This document shows positions 45,401 through 53,818 of a stretch of DNA of 64,000 nucleotides, piece after piece. Every line of letters starts with the position of its first letter. Within the stretch, counting starts at the first letter, position 1. Origin of the DNA: Roseiconus nitratireducens (lineage in GTDB: Bacteria > Planctomycetota > Planctomycetia > Pirellulales > Pirellulaceae); NCBI RefSeq assembly GCF_008629675.1, contig NZ_VWOX01000002.1, positions 558,001 to 622,000 of the forward strand, written 5' to 3'. The notes under the pieces are model-generated. The model ran no database searches. It had not been told where the DNA came from and was given only the letters and a program-made list of their open reading frames with translations. Made by a program: the position numbers and the translations under genes.

Positions 45401-48320
45401 CGGACAAGCGTTCCAAGACGTAGTCAACCAAGTTGACCAAGCGCGGTACAGCGAAGCCTACCAAAGCGCAACTCGCCGCATCGATCCCCGCCGCTGGGAA
45501 CTGGACGAAATGGTCTCGGCGGAAAAACCGCTGGAATCCGTCGCCCGAGATCTGCAGGATGGCCTGGAGTCGCTGGAGCCGGCAAGAGAAGCGGCCCGTC
45601 AAACACTCCGACGCTACATCCTGATGCTATCCGAACAGGCGCGACAGGCTGCCGAAGCCGCCCGGAATGCCGAACAAATCACGGACCGCCGCGACGATTC
45701 CGAGCAGCCTGCCGAGGATCAATCGCCCGCGGAACCGAAACGCGATCAGCAGGAACAGACCGCCTCGATGCGCGAGGCCCAGGATCAGGCGGTGGAGAAG
45801 GCGACCGAGACGATTCAGTCGCTGATCGATCGGGCCAACACCGCCGAGATCACCGACGGGCAAGAACGTGAAATCGCCCGCGACGCCGACGCGGCGGCTG
45901 AGTTGATCGCACAGGCGGTTCGCGAAACCAAACAACAACTCGCCCGAAGCGAAACCGCCGCGACCGCGGAGCAGCGAGATCAGGCCGGCGAAGCCAGCGA
46001 ACAAGAGCTTCGCGAACTGGCCGAGCGGTTGGAGCAAACGGCGGAGCATTTCGAAAAAATCGAGAACGGAGAGGACGTCACCACGTCGAGGGAGCAATTG
46101 CGTCGCGACGAACAAGCGTTGCAACAAGATCCCGGGTTGGAACAACGATACGAGTCCGCCGAGGCCATGGCGGAAGCCGCAAAGCAGAATCCCCGCGAGT
46201 TGCTGCGGCAGCTGGAAGAGGAATTGAAACGCAACCCACCGATGCAGGAAGCGCTCAGCGAGATCTCTGAACGCACGGTCCGCGAAGCGGCCAAGACGTT
46301 GCGACAAGCTGCCGAAGAAGAAGAATCGCTACAACAACAGCTGGAATCCGAGGATGACGGATTTGCCGAGCAGAAACGTCAACAGCGGCTGATGCTCAGC
46401 GAGTTTTCGACCCGCATGCGAACCCTGAGAGATCGCACATTGGGAACCGCATCCCATGCGGCAAGCTGGGCAAACGAACCCCAGCTGCGCGAACAGATCG
46501 AACAGGCACAGCAGCAAGTGACCCAGGCGATCGAACAGGCCGACCAGACTAATTCGGATTCGGCCACCCTGGACGAACTGCAAAACGCCATTGATCAGAT
46601 GCGGCAGTCCGTGCGTCAAGCCGCGGACACCGCAACCGACATCGCCGATCAAATGAAGAAGAAAACCGAACAGGACTTGCACGGTGATTCGCGCAAACGC
46701 GAGGCGACGGCACGCCGCGTCCAGGGCATGGCCAATCAGTTGCGAAACGAAGAATTGAAATCGCTGGATCAACAACGCAAGCAGTGGAGCTCCGCCGAAA
46801 CGGATGCCGGTCGCCGGATCAAATCGGCCGAACAAAACCAACGTCAGGCGGACGCCTCCCTGCAACGCGCCCAAGATCAATTGAAGAACAACCCGGACAA
46901 TGAATCTCTGCAACGCGAGGTCGATCGCCAGCAAGACCGTCGGAATGAAGCCGAGCGGTCTTCGCAACAGGCGCGTCGCACCAAAGATCTGGCCCGAGAG
47001 CGACGTGACCTCGCAACCGAACGGGCCAACAACATCAACAAGTCCAAAGCCAATCCGTTTGAGAAGCCAAACCCCGCCGCTGAGTTGGCCGAACAGTCGG
47101 CCCGCGACGCGGCCGAGCGGATGCGGCGACTTTCCGACGAATTGGAGAAGTTGCAATCGGGATCGGAGATCGCGTCGGAACTGCGTGCCACCACCGATTC
47201 CGCCGAACGTCTCTCACGACAGCAGAATCAAGTTGAATCGGACGTCCGTGATGTCGGGGAAGATTTGAGCCGCGCCTCCCGCCACGAACAGCGGTTGTCG
47301 AAGCCGCAAACGGCCGAAGAACTACGCCAAGCTGCGGAACAAACGGAGCAGCAAGCCAGGCAACCGGCTCAACGCGCCGGAGAGGAACTGGCCCAGGCTG
47401 CACAGGAAGCCTCCAACGCTTCCCAGGCCGGCGCCGCGCTGCGGGAAGCCGCCGACAAGATTGCCGAACAGGCCGAAGCGATCGACCAACTGGCCGGACC
47501 GGCCCCCGAAACGTCTCCCTCGTCCGCACCGAGCGCTGACCCCGGCCAAAATCCGTCCCAACCATCCGGTTCCCAATCATCGCCTTCCGGATCCCAGCCT
47601 TCCGGATCCCAGCCGTCTGGAACGGTCAGCGCCGGCAGCCAACCGAGCGAGACTCCAAACGCCGCACCCTCGCGGGCACGACAAATGGCACAAACCCTGG
47701 ACGAACTGGATCGCTCCCTTGCGGCGCAGGGACAGCAGGGTGCAGGGGATTCCGAGACTCCGTCGCAGCCCGGCCAGGGCCAGAGTGGGGCGCAAGGCCA
47801 ACCTTCGCAGGGCCAGCCCTCACCGGGACAATCCGGTCAGGGTCAGCCAGGGCAGGGTCAACCAGGGCAGGGGCAGCCGGGGCAAAGCCAAAGCGGTTCG
47901 CAACCGTCGACATCCGGCCAGGGATCAGCGGCCGCTGGCAGTGAAAGCAGCGCCCAAGACTCGACCGCTTTGGACGCGTCGCCCACGCTGGCCGAGATGT
48001 TGGATGCCCAAATGCAGCGCGCCGCCCGTGAACGGATGCAAATGTTGCAGCAGGCGCAGGCCGGGCAGCAGGCCGCCAGCTCGCAGGCCTCCAGCTCCGC
48101 CGCTGCCAGCGAATCGGGACAGGGTTCTCCACCGGCCGGCTCTGACGATGTGGATTTGATCGACGGACAGGCCGGTCGCGGCGACTGGGGCCAGCTCCGC
48201 GAGCGGGGCGTGGACGATGCCGCACAGGGACGCGGGTCGCAGATTCCGCGTGGCTATGCCAAGGAAGTCCAAGCGTACTTCAAGGCGCTTTCCAAGCGTT
48301 CCGCGGAGGGCAAGCCATGA
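42417..48320 (+). CDS. Giant membrane-anchored coiled-coil protein, DUF4175-like
   Basis: 1967 residues. Two N-terminal membrane helices (about 35-57 and 66-83) and one at about 150-170 anchor it. A beta-rich portion lies at about 195-540 and helical repeats at about 545-1080. About 1085-1690 is an extremely Gln/Glu/Ala/Arg-rich coiled coil. About 1694-1910 is Gly/Gln/Ser/Pro repeat (GQPGQGQPGQGQPGQSQSG). The end is SQIPRGYAKEVQAYFKALSK. N-terminal helices, a long Q-rich body and an 'IP.GY...V..YF..L' tail are the hallmarks of TIGR02302/DUF4175-like proteins found with VWA operons. It starts 27 bases after the previous stop and is coupled to the next gene by ATGA. Probably a long periplasmic or envelope-spanning scaffold. 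Confidence 0.85.
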   Translation: MATVPENTITGADLDPITRQALEAFRRRRGTLLLLRAAGVALLVFFTLTTLLAVVDFLFLIPDALRWCLSIGIYVAVGVSAWRAGIAPRRERDPLSLARHVESAAPLLREDLFSAVELADPRSSNGSPAFRKILQTRVARRISKLDFDDLLPLQLVRRWLLSGGALAALCLALMLIPSAQFGRRFARAALPGVAIERASRTRVRIIVPAPASGYVAERDAVGVIADISGAAPEEASLQWRSVDGATGYTPMTPRMDNNLPATTTDSDDQDAAQTKIAGQLFAANLSVGSVPVEYRILAGDAITLWHKLKPLPRPHVTRYQKTYHFPEYAKLQDRTEDDEHGDLKALQGSTADVTVTFDQPVESAVVRFGVRGTRMQMEPVDDSGRHFRARISVKTSGQYQVDAVSVESGLNNPFSPSNVIAPILDTPPMIRWSDEIPDSQLVSSLDVLELQATAVDDLPLDRIVHQFQINGGEFQSVNVTPDHADRKLELDWKWDLLDRRGDGPEADAADDVKLTDGDLIRTRVVAIDRLGAQSESRLIELLVAGDGFDASRNDFLKPMAQRAEALIQWASDAQTVADSLQDACEQNQLDQIAPLQEDWRELQRQSVELMRSIQNALTETQNAGNGWLTERLGRAVLDVETRISGQLALAQTLKSAKDPDWKKQFDRHRQELQRDTKSTGFQCERLREFARAQFSLAFTAALHADVSALRSSVDRLVEDFPDQRLPRHLTLLQGRFAEIDRMIDRYTPILSDRTVQHLTGESWFRWSQRWAIQIETLLEDNPSKDQAFAVIESLHDQVRDKPQHVIDASVHESLLRWGRDLQREMGSLADLTRQTREAGEALRKSTDDEQKDRSTQAAVQAALESKWCQAVWDARLNRLLVRAAGQENLNRDKAKVDLNYAADQHLFRKAVKNVSSDGYRDYKDESAGAAFNAIADAIAVLQAAGDLSSLQSTLADLSEGERQPDRSPLRKVFHPSWLALTGPSIEWSVRSLRPAGQAFQDVVNQVDQARYSEAYQSATRRIDPRRWELDEMVSAEKPLESVARDLQDGLESLEPAREAARQTLRRYILMLSEQARQAAEAARNAEQITDRRDDSEQPAEDQSPAEPKRDQQEQTASMREAQDQAVEKATETIQSLIDRANTAEITDGQEREIARDADAAAELIAQAVRETKQQLARSETAATAEQRDQAGEASEQELRELAERLEQTAEHFEKIENGEDVTTSREQLRRDEQALQQDPGLEQRYESAEAMAEAAKQNPRELLRQLEEELKRNPPMQEALSEISERTVREAAKTLRQAAEEEESLQQQLESEDDGFAEQKRQQRLMLSEFSTRMRTLRDRTLGTASHAASWANEPQLREQIEQAQQQVTQAIEQADQTNSDSATLDELQNAIDQMRQSVRQAADTATDIADQMKKKTEQDLHGDSRKREATARRVQGMANQLRNEELKSLDQQRKQWSSAETDAGRRIKSAEQNQRQADASLQRAQDQLKNNPDNESLQREVDRQQDRRNEAERSSQQARRTKDLARERRDLATERANNINKSKANPFEKPNPAAELAEQSARDAAERMRRLSDELEKLQSGSEIASELRATTDSAERLSRQQNQVESDVRDVGEDLSRASRHEQRLSKPQTAEELRQAAEQTEQQARQPAQRAGEELAQAAQEASNASQAGAALREAADKIAEQAEAIDQLAGPAPETSPSSAPSADPGQNPSQPSGSQSSPSGSQPSGSQPSGTVSAGSQPSETPNAAPSRARQMAQTLDELDRSLAAQGQQGAGDSETPSQPGQGQSGAQGQPSQGQPSPGQSGQGQPGQGQPGQGQPGQSQSGSQPSTSGQGSAAAGSESSAQDSTALDASPTLAEMLDAQMQRAARERMQMLQQAQAGQQAASSQASSSAAASESGQGSPPAGSDDVDLIDGQAGRGDWGQLRERGVDDAAQGRGSQIPRGYAKEVQAYFKALSKRSAEGKP
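47560..47920 (+). repeat. Coding low-complexity repeats (SGSQPSG and GQGQP)
   Basis: Within the giant gene, a 15-base unit encoding GSQPS is repeated several times at about 47565-47625, and a 15-base unit encoding GQGQP runs at about 47838-47900 with nearly identical DNA. Such arrays change length easily by slippage, and copy number should vary between strains. Confidence 0.75.
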
Positions 48321-49507
48321 TTCGGTCCCGACCATCGGCCGGCGTCGAGCAGTGTCCTCGGACGCGATCCACGGAGGCGTTTCGATCACCGGACGCAGCA
48401 AACTTCGCTCCCCGGATCAGCCGGCGTACGTTGCTCGGCACGCTGCTGGCAACTTCTGCTTTGGGAGTTCGATCCGGGAACCTTATTGGCCAGGAGCCGT
48501 TATCGGTTGAGAACCTGTACGTCGATGACAACTTGGACCGAGCCTGCCAGCGGGCGATTGACTTCTTGATGGCCCAGCAGCGGACCAACGGTTCGATCAC
48601 CGACCGCGGACACGAACTTGCCTTGACGGCGCTGGCGATCATGGCATTCGCATCCATCGGGATCGAACCCTCCGAATCGACGCCGCAGGGTCAAACACTT
48701 CAAACCGCGCTCGATTTCGTGCTCGACCCAAAGCATCAAAACGAATTCGGGTACTTTGGTTCCCACGACGGTTCGCGGATGTACGGGCACGGCATCGTCA
48801 CCCTGATGTTGACGGAGATGCTGGGAATGGGAGCCTCGGTCCAGCAGAACCGCATCACACACGAGCGATTGGACAAGGCGATCGCTTTGATCCTGTCATC
48901 CCAAGCGATCCGCAAGGAACCCAAATTGAACGGCGGATGGCGGTACTCGCCGGGTGCCCGCGATAGTGATTTGTCCGTCACGATTTGGCAGTTGATGGCG
49001 CTACGCTCCGCCAAGAACGACGGCATGGAGGTGCCGGCCGAAGCCATCGAAGAAGCGCTCGGCTACCTGCGCAACTCGTTCACCGGGCGACGCTCCGGCG
49101 ACGAGGTCACCGGCGAAGGCGGCTTCAGCTACACCCCCGGTCAAAGTCGGCCCTCGTTCACGATGACCGCAGCGGGATTGCTGGCGATGCAGGTGTGTGG
49201 ACAATACGACGCCCCGGAAGTCGCCGCGGCTGCCGATTGGTTGTTGGGACACAAGCCCACGCCGACGGAGCGTTACCTGTTTTACGGTTTGTACTACTAC
49301 GCCCAAGGCATGCACCAGATGGGCGGAACTTACGCGGACCAATCGCAACAAATTGTTTCCGACTTGCTGCTTTCCCGGCAGCGGAGCGACGGATCGTGGA
49401 TGGCGCCCGGTGGCGAAGAGCGCAACGTCGGCCTGGTCTACTCGACCTCCCTGGCCGTGTTGTCCCTCTCGGTTCGCTATCACTACCTGCCGATCTACCA
49501 AAGATGA
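48317..49507 (+). CDS. Exported prenyltransferase/squalene-oxidase-repeat protein
   Basis: 396 residues, starting in the ATGA overlap with the giant gene. An export signal lies about 35-60 residues in (ISRRTLLGTLLATSALGVRSG), with an arginine pair that could be Tat-type. The mature part is built from alpha/alpha repeats, each containing the QQ or QRSDGSW-type turn: QRTNGSITDRGHELALTALA, GGWRYSPGARDSDLSVTIWQ, GGFSYTPGQSRPSFTMTAAG and RQRSDGSWMAPGGEERNVGL. This is the terpenoid-cyclase/prenyltransferase toroid. Planctomycete genes of this type are frequent next to BatA/VWA operons, but the catalytic Asp-rich motif of squalene cyclases is not evident. It could be a binding or enzymatic module of the exported complex. 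Substrate unknown. Confidence 0.87.
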   Translation: MIRSRPSAGVEQCPRTRSTEAFRSPDAANFAPRISRRTLLGTLLATSALGVRSGNLIGQEPLSVENLYVDDNLDRACQRAIDFLMAQQRTNGSITDRGHELALTALAIMAFASIGIEPSESTPQGQTLQTALDFVLDPKHQNEFGYFGSHDGSRMYGHGIVTLMLTEMLGMGASVQQNRITHERLDKAIALILSSQAIRKEPKLNGGWRYSPGARDSDLSVTIWQLMALRSAKNDGMEVPAEAIEEALGYLRNSFTGRRSGDEVTGEGGFSYTPGQSRPSFTMTAAGLLAMQVCGQYDAPEVAAAADWLLGHKPTPTERYLFYGLYYYAQGMHQMGGTYADQSQQIVSDLLLSRQRSDGSWMAPGGEERNVGLVYSTSLAVLSLSVRYHYLPIYQR

Positions 49508-50241
49508 CCACGATCCACACCGACGGTCCCGAATCAATCGTCCAGACCGAACCCTTGGACTTTCTGGTGGTCGCCCCGCATCCGGACGATGCCGAACTGG
49601 GAATGGGGGGCACCATCGCCAAAATGATCGGCCAGGGGATGCGGGTCGGCGTCTTGGACCTGACCACGGGCGAACCGACGCCCCATGGCAGCGAATCGAT
49701 TCGCCGAGCCGAAACGCGACGGGCCAGCGAAATCCTGAATCTGACCTGGCGCGGCAATGCGGGGCTGCCCAATCGCGAGCTCCAACACACGCTGGAATCG
49801 CGAAAGCTGATCGCCAGCTACTTTCGGATGCTGCGTCCCCGTTGGGTGTTTGCGCCGTACTTTCACGACGCGCACCCCGATCACGTCGTCGCGACCGAAT
49901 TGATCGAAGCGGCGCGGTTCTGGTCCAAGCTCAGCAAAACCGACATGCCGGGTGACCGGTTTCACCCCGAGCGCACGTTCTACTACTTTTGCATCCACCT
50001 GCGGCTTTCCGTCCGACCGGACTGGATTGTCGACATCAGCGACACGTTCGAGCAAAAGATGCAGTCCATCCAGGCGTATGAAAGCCAGTTCGTTACCGGA
50101 CGGCCCAGCGAGCCGCCGACCATGCTCGATCGCCTGCGAACCGACGCCGCCCACTACGGGAATCTGATTGCGCGGCGCTATGGCGAGCCCTTTGCAACCA
50201 AGGAACCGCTGGCGCTCAGCTCGCTTCGCGATGTCTTCTGA
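49504..50241 (+). CDS. bshB1: BshB1-type PIG-L/LmbE deacetylase
   Basis: 245 residues from the ATG at 49504, again an ATGA overlap with the previous stop. The zinc-binding LmbE motifs are VVAPHPDDAELGMGGTIAKM at about 17-36 and HDAHPDHVVATELIE at about 120-134. The sequence continues VGVLDLTTGEPTPHGS and GNAGLPNR, characteristic of BshB1, the deacetylase that converts N-acetylglucosaminyl-malate to glucosaminyl-malate in bacillithiol synthesis. Related enzymes deacetylate other GlcNAc conjugates, so bacillithiol itself is an inference. bshA and bshC are not in the window. It ends 11 bases before the convergent glycerate kinase gene. Confidence 0.86.
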   Translation: MTTIHTDGPESIVQTEPLDFLVVAPHPDDAELGMGGTIAKMIGQGMRVGVLDLTTGEPTPHGSESIRRAETRRASEILNLTWRGNAGLPNRELQHTLESRKLIASYFRMLRPRWVFAPYFHDAHPDHVVATELIEAARFWSKLSKTDMPGDRFHPERTFYYFCIHLRLSVRPDWIVDISDTFEQKMQSIQAYESQFVTGRPSEPPTMLDRLRTDAAHYGNLIARRYGEPFATKEPLALSSLRDVF

Positions 50242-50252
50242 CCTGCGTCGGA

Positions 50253-51383
50253 TCAAGAAGGTTTCAAGATCTGTGCCGCCGCTTGTCGCACCAGGGCGCC
50301 CGCGTTCTCCATCGTGTATTCGATCGAACTTCCCGGCTGATGAATCTGGAGGACGTTGGACAACCCCAGATCCTCAACCGACTTCTGCTTCAGATCCAAC
50401 TGTCCACAGATGGCGACAACGGGGACGCCATAGGACGCCCCGGCTTTTGCCACACCGCGCACCAGCTTTCCGTAGGCCGTTTGGTCATCGATCCGGCCCT
50501 CGCCGGTAACGATGTAGTCGATCTGGCCGCCATTGAGCAACGCTTCGATCTCCGACTGCGAAAGCACGAATTCGATTCCGGACAAAAACTCCGCGTTGAG
50601 AAACGCCTTCAATCCATAGCCGGCTCCGCCGGCCGCTCCGGCGCCTGGGACCGACGCCACCTCCACATCCAGGTCACGCCGGACGACACGCTGCAAACAA
50701 TCCAGCCCGGCCTCCAGCTGCCGGACCATCTCCGGGTCGGCGCCTTTCTGCGGTGCGTAAACCTGCGCGGCCCCTTCGGGCCCCAGCAACGGGTTGCAGA
50801 CGTCGTTGATCGCAAAAAAGCGGACCTGCCGCAGCAGCGGCTCGATCGGTGAGCGTTCGATCCGTTCCAAGTGGGTCAGATGGCCGCCGCCGGGAGGCAG
50901 CGGGCTGCCGTCGGCATCCAGCAATCGGTAGCCCAACGCGGACGCGATTCCAGCACCACCATCGTTGGTGGCGCTGCCGCCCAAGCCGACGAACACCGAC
51001 CGCGCGCCGTGATCGATCGCCCGCCGGATCAACAACCCGGTTCCAAGGCTGGAGGTTCGCAGGGGATTGCGTTCTTCGGTCGTCAGCAATTCCAATCCCG
51101 ACGCCCGCGCCATTTCCACGTACGCGAATTCCCGCTGCGGATCGAACAGAAAGGACGCTTGGATCTCGCGGCCCAACGGATCGGTGGTCTGGCAATCGAT
51201 CCACTTGGCGTTCTTGATTGTTTGCGCGATTGACTCCAGAAAGCCGTCACCACCATCGGAACCGCTGATTGCGTGCGTCTCGATCAGGTCGTCGAAATCA
51301 TGCAATCCGTGAACGATTTGCTCGGTGACTTCTTTGCCGGACAACGATCCTTTGAACTTGTCTGGAATGATCAATACTTTCAT
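50253..51383 (-). CDS. Glycerate kinase (GarK/GlxK family)
   Basis: 376 residues from the ATG at 51383, which overlaps the upstream stop as ATGA. The N-terminus MKVLIIPDKFKGSLSGKEVT and internal SGSDGGDGFLES, FVGLGGSATNDGGAGIASAL and YIVTGEGRIDDQTAYGK are the classic glycerate kinase type-I motifs. The GarK/GlxK family phosphorylates D-glycerate to 2-phosphoglycerate with ATP. The gene is translationally coupled to a GH13_18 phosphorylase, whose plausible product is D-glycerate. That makes the two a two-step pathway feeding glycolysis. The kinase lies second in the operon. Confidence 0.93.
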   Translation of the reverse strand: MKVLIIPDKFKGSLSGKEVTEQIVHGLHDFDDLIETHAISGSDGGDGFLESIAQTIKNAKWIDCQTTDPLGREIQASFLFDPQREFAYVEMARASGLELLTTEERNPLRTSSLGTGLLIRRAIDHGARSVFVGLGGSATNDGGAGIASALGYRLLDADGSPLPPGGGHLTHLERIERSPIEPLLRQVRFFAINDVCNPLLGPEGAAQVYAPQKGADPEMVRQLEAGLDCLQRVVRRDLDVEVASVPGAGAAGGAGYGLKAFLNAEFLSGIEFVLSQSEIEALLNGGQIDYIVTGEGRIDDQTAYGKLVRGVAKAGASYGVPVVAICGQLDLKQKSVEDLGLSNVLQIHQPGSSIEYTMENAGALVRQAAAQILKPS

Positions 51384-53032
51384 CGGATCCACCGAAACTG
51401 AAAGGGTTGCAAGACAAGGTCGGACGGCACACTTTCCCCGGTCAACACATCGGTTGCCCCGGACGGGATCCCGCCGACCCGTGCTTCGGCATCCGAAAAG
51501 TTGTGCGCCGCAATCAAACGCTGTGAACCGGCCCCACGCTCAATCACGAACACCGGTCCGTCATGGCGGAACTCTGACCCGCTCCAGGGATCGAATGCCG
51601 GCTGCTGGCGTCGCGTTTGCAACATCTGTTTGTATCGCGTGAATACGGCGTGCCGGATGGTTGCGGGATCTGCCAACTGCTCCGCCAACGGCTCATACCG
51701 CAGCTTCTGCCGATTGATGCGCCGATTGATCCCGGATTCCAACGCGGCTTGACGGTCGTTTTGTGAACCGACCAGCGAATGGTAGTAAATCCCCGGGACT
51801 CCCGGCATGCACAACATCACCGACTGCGTCAGCAAAAATCGCTGCACGCGAAGTTCGTCGGACGCTTCCGGATGCGTCGCAAAGTCCAAGTAGTTGCAAT
51901 TGATCTCGTACGGCGATCTTGTTCCGTCGCCATTGTCTTTCATCGAAACGAAGCCGCCGTGATCGCTGGCGATCTTGGCCAGATCCATGATCTCCTGATC
52001 GGAAACGATGCCCTGCAGCGGCCGCACCCCGACACCGTCGTGGCTGGCGGTGAAATTAAAAAAGCAAGCCTGCTCACCCGGTAGCGTCAGTTGCTCCGCC
52101 CACCGCGTCAGCGTTTGAACATCCTGGCGATGCAGCGAGTACATCAGCAGCGGCGGCAACGTGAAGTTGTAAACCATGTGGGCTTCATTGGTGCCGTCGC
52201 CAAAATACGAAACGTTCTCCGCGTGCGGCACATTCGTCTCGGTGATGATCACGACGTGCGGCGCCACCGTTTCGATCAGTTGCCGATACAGCTGGATGAT
52301 CCGGTGCGTCTGCGGCAAATGAATGCAGGTCGTCCCAATTTGTTTCCAGATGAAGGCAATCGCGTCGAGTCGAATGTACCGGGCACCGCGTGAGACATAG
52401 AACAGCAAGACGTCCAAGACCCGCAGAAACACCTGGGAGCTATGAAAATTCAGGTCGATCTGGTCTTCGGAAAAAGTCGTCCAGACGTACACGGTTTCGT
52501 CGCCCTTCTGATAAGGGTGCAACAACGGGAGCGCCCGCGGACGGACCACTTGGCTGTAATCCCCGTGGGGGTCAGCGACAAAAAAGAAATCCTGGTACTC
52601 GGGATCACCCGCCAGGAAGGCTTGAAACCAACGGGATTGTTGTGAAATGTGATTGACGACCGCGTCAAACATCAGTTGGTAGTGCTGCCCCAATCGATGC
52701 ACATCATCCCAGTCCCCGAGGTCTGGATTGATTTCGTAGTAATCCTGGACGCTGAAACCGTCATCGGACGTGTAGGGGAAACAGGGTAGCAGGTGGATCG
52801 CGCTGACGCTGTCGCCCAACTGCTCGCAAGCAAACCTGCACAGACAGTCCAACGGAGATCCCTGGTCGGACTGAAAAGCGTCCCCATAGGTGATCATGAT
52901 GGCGTCTTGCCGGGACAGGGGACCGACGTCGCCGGGATCGATCGCGTACTTCTTTAACAGCCGGTCCACGCCCTCCTGAACGGCGGAGACGTCGCGCGGA
53001 TACAGCGATCGGATCATGGCTTGGACGTTCAT
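51380..53032 (-). CDS. GH13_18 phosphorylase, probably glucosylglycerate phosphorylase
   Basis: 550 residues. The protein is a GH13_18 (sucrose phosphorylase-like) TIM barrel with all three catalytic residues visible: nucleophile Asp223 in IRLDAIAFIWK, acid/base Glu265 in IITETNVPH, and Asp332 in ASHDGVGVRP. Subfamily members use phosphate to cleave sucrose, glucosylglycerol or glucosylglycerate, giving glucose-1-phosphate. Coupling to a glycerate kinase (ATGA overlap) argues for glucosylglycerate as substrate, as in the E. coli YcjM-type enzymes. That assignment is my inference; sucrose phosphorylase remains possible if the neighbour is coincidental. It is cytoplasmic, without signal peptide. 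GGTGATGA just before the ATG may act as RBS. Confidence 0.88.
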   Translation of the reverse strand: MNVQAMIRSLYPRDVSAVQEGVDRLLKKYAIDPGDVGPLSRQDAIMITYGDAFQSDQGSPLDCLCRFACEQLGDSVSAIHLLPCFPYTSDDGFSVQDYYEINPDLGDWDDVHRLGQHYQLMFDAVVNHISQQSRWFQAFLAGDPEYQDFFFVADPHGDYSQVVRPRALPLLHPYQKGDETVYVWTTFSEDQIDLNFHSSQVFLRVLDVLLFYVSRGARYIRLDAIAFIWKQIGTTCIHLPQTHRIIQLYRQLIETVAPHVVIITETNVPHAENVSYFGDGTNEAHMVYNFTLPPLLMYSLHRQDVQTLTRWAEQLTLPGEQACFFNFTASHDGVGVRPLQGIVSDQEIMDLAKIASDHGGFVSMKDNGDGTRSPYEINCNYLDFATHPEASDELRVQRFLLTQSVMLCMPGVPGIYYHSLVGSQNDRQAALESGINRRINRQKLRYEPLAEQLADPATIRHAVFTRYKQMLQTRRQQPAFDPWSGSEFRHDGPVFVIERGAGSQRLIAAHNFSDAEARVGGIPSGATDVLTGESVPSDLVLQPFQFRWIR

Positions 53033-53242
53033 TCATCACCTGCTGGCGCGTCGGTCGCGATTCCTGCGATCCCCCATTGGAGCGGCCAAGTTACCGGATG
53101 CGAAGCAGACCGCGGCCGGCGGGCGCCGCGGCACAAAAATACACGCCTTTATTGGGCCCTAAAGGAAGCCATCTCGATTTCCCGGGCCATCGGCGGTAGT
53201 CTGGACTTGTATCGCTTTCCGGAATGTCCTCGACCGCGCCGC

Positions 53243-53818
53243 ATGCAAGTCAATCCTTACCAGCCGTCGTCGATCGACTCAGCCGACACCGAAGTCGGTC
53301 CCGAACGCGATCGGGCCTTGGCATCCTTGCGGCTTGCGTTTTTGATTCTGTTGGCCCCGGCGCTCATGAATTACTACGCATTCGACACCTACGTCGTCTC
53401 AGCCGGGGGGCTTCCTCGATCCGTCGAGATGCTTTCCCGAGCCGTCAACCTGTCAGGATTTGTGATTGGAGGGGTCCTGATTTGGCAGTACGGGCTGAGT
53501 TTTCTGGAACGCATTTCGCACGGCATTCGAGCCGTTTTTGCCGGCCACTGCAGGATCGCCACGTGGGACGGTGTGTTGTACCAGTCACTGGAGAGTTCGA
53601 CCGTGCTGGCCATCGCGGGTGCGGCGTTGTGGTTCGTGTGGGTGGTTGGTTTTTACTTCGTGCAGATCGATTTCCAAACCATCTCTTGGTGGGTCGGTGT
53701 CCCGGCGCACCTGTTGGCCGCCATGCTTTACGTTCCCCTGCTGTATCGCTGGTATTCGCTCGCAAAGCGATCTCCCAAGCACGATCCGCAACGGCAGGAG
53801 CATTCGGACCCGGTATGA
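53243..53818 (+). CDS. Membrane protein, unknown, coupled to a macro-domain gene
   Basis: 191 residues from the ATG at 53243 (MQVNPYQPSSIDSADTE). Earlier in-frame codons to 53021 read through the intergenic gap and are not used. About four hydrophobic segments are seen: LRLAFLILLAPALMNYYAFD, VNLSGFVIGGVLIWQYGLSF, VLAIAGAALWFVWVVGFYFV and VGVPAHLLAAMLYVPLLYRW. The N-terminal 'NPY.S.' sequence resembles the start of other planctomycete membrane proteins. No family assigned. The stop overlaps the ATG of the macro-domain gene (ATGA). Confidence 0.72.
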   Translation: MQVNPYQPSSIDSADTEVGPERDRALASLRLAFLILLAPALMNYYAFDTYVVSAGGLPRSVEMLSRAVNLSGFVIGGVLIWQYGLSFLERISHGIRAVFAGHCRIATWDGVLYQSLESSTVLAIAGAALWFVWVVGFYFVQIDFQTISWWVGVPAHLLAAMLYVPLLYRWYSLAKRSPKHDPQRQEHSDPV

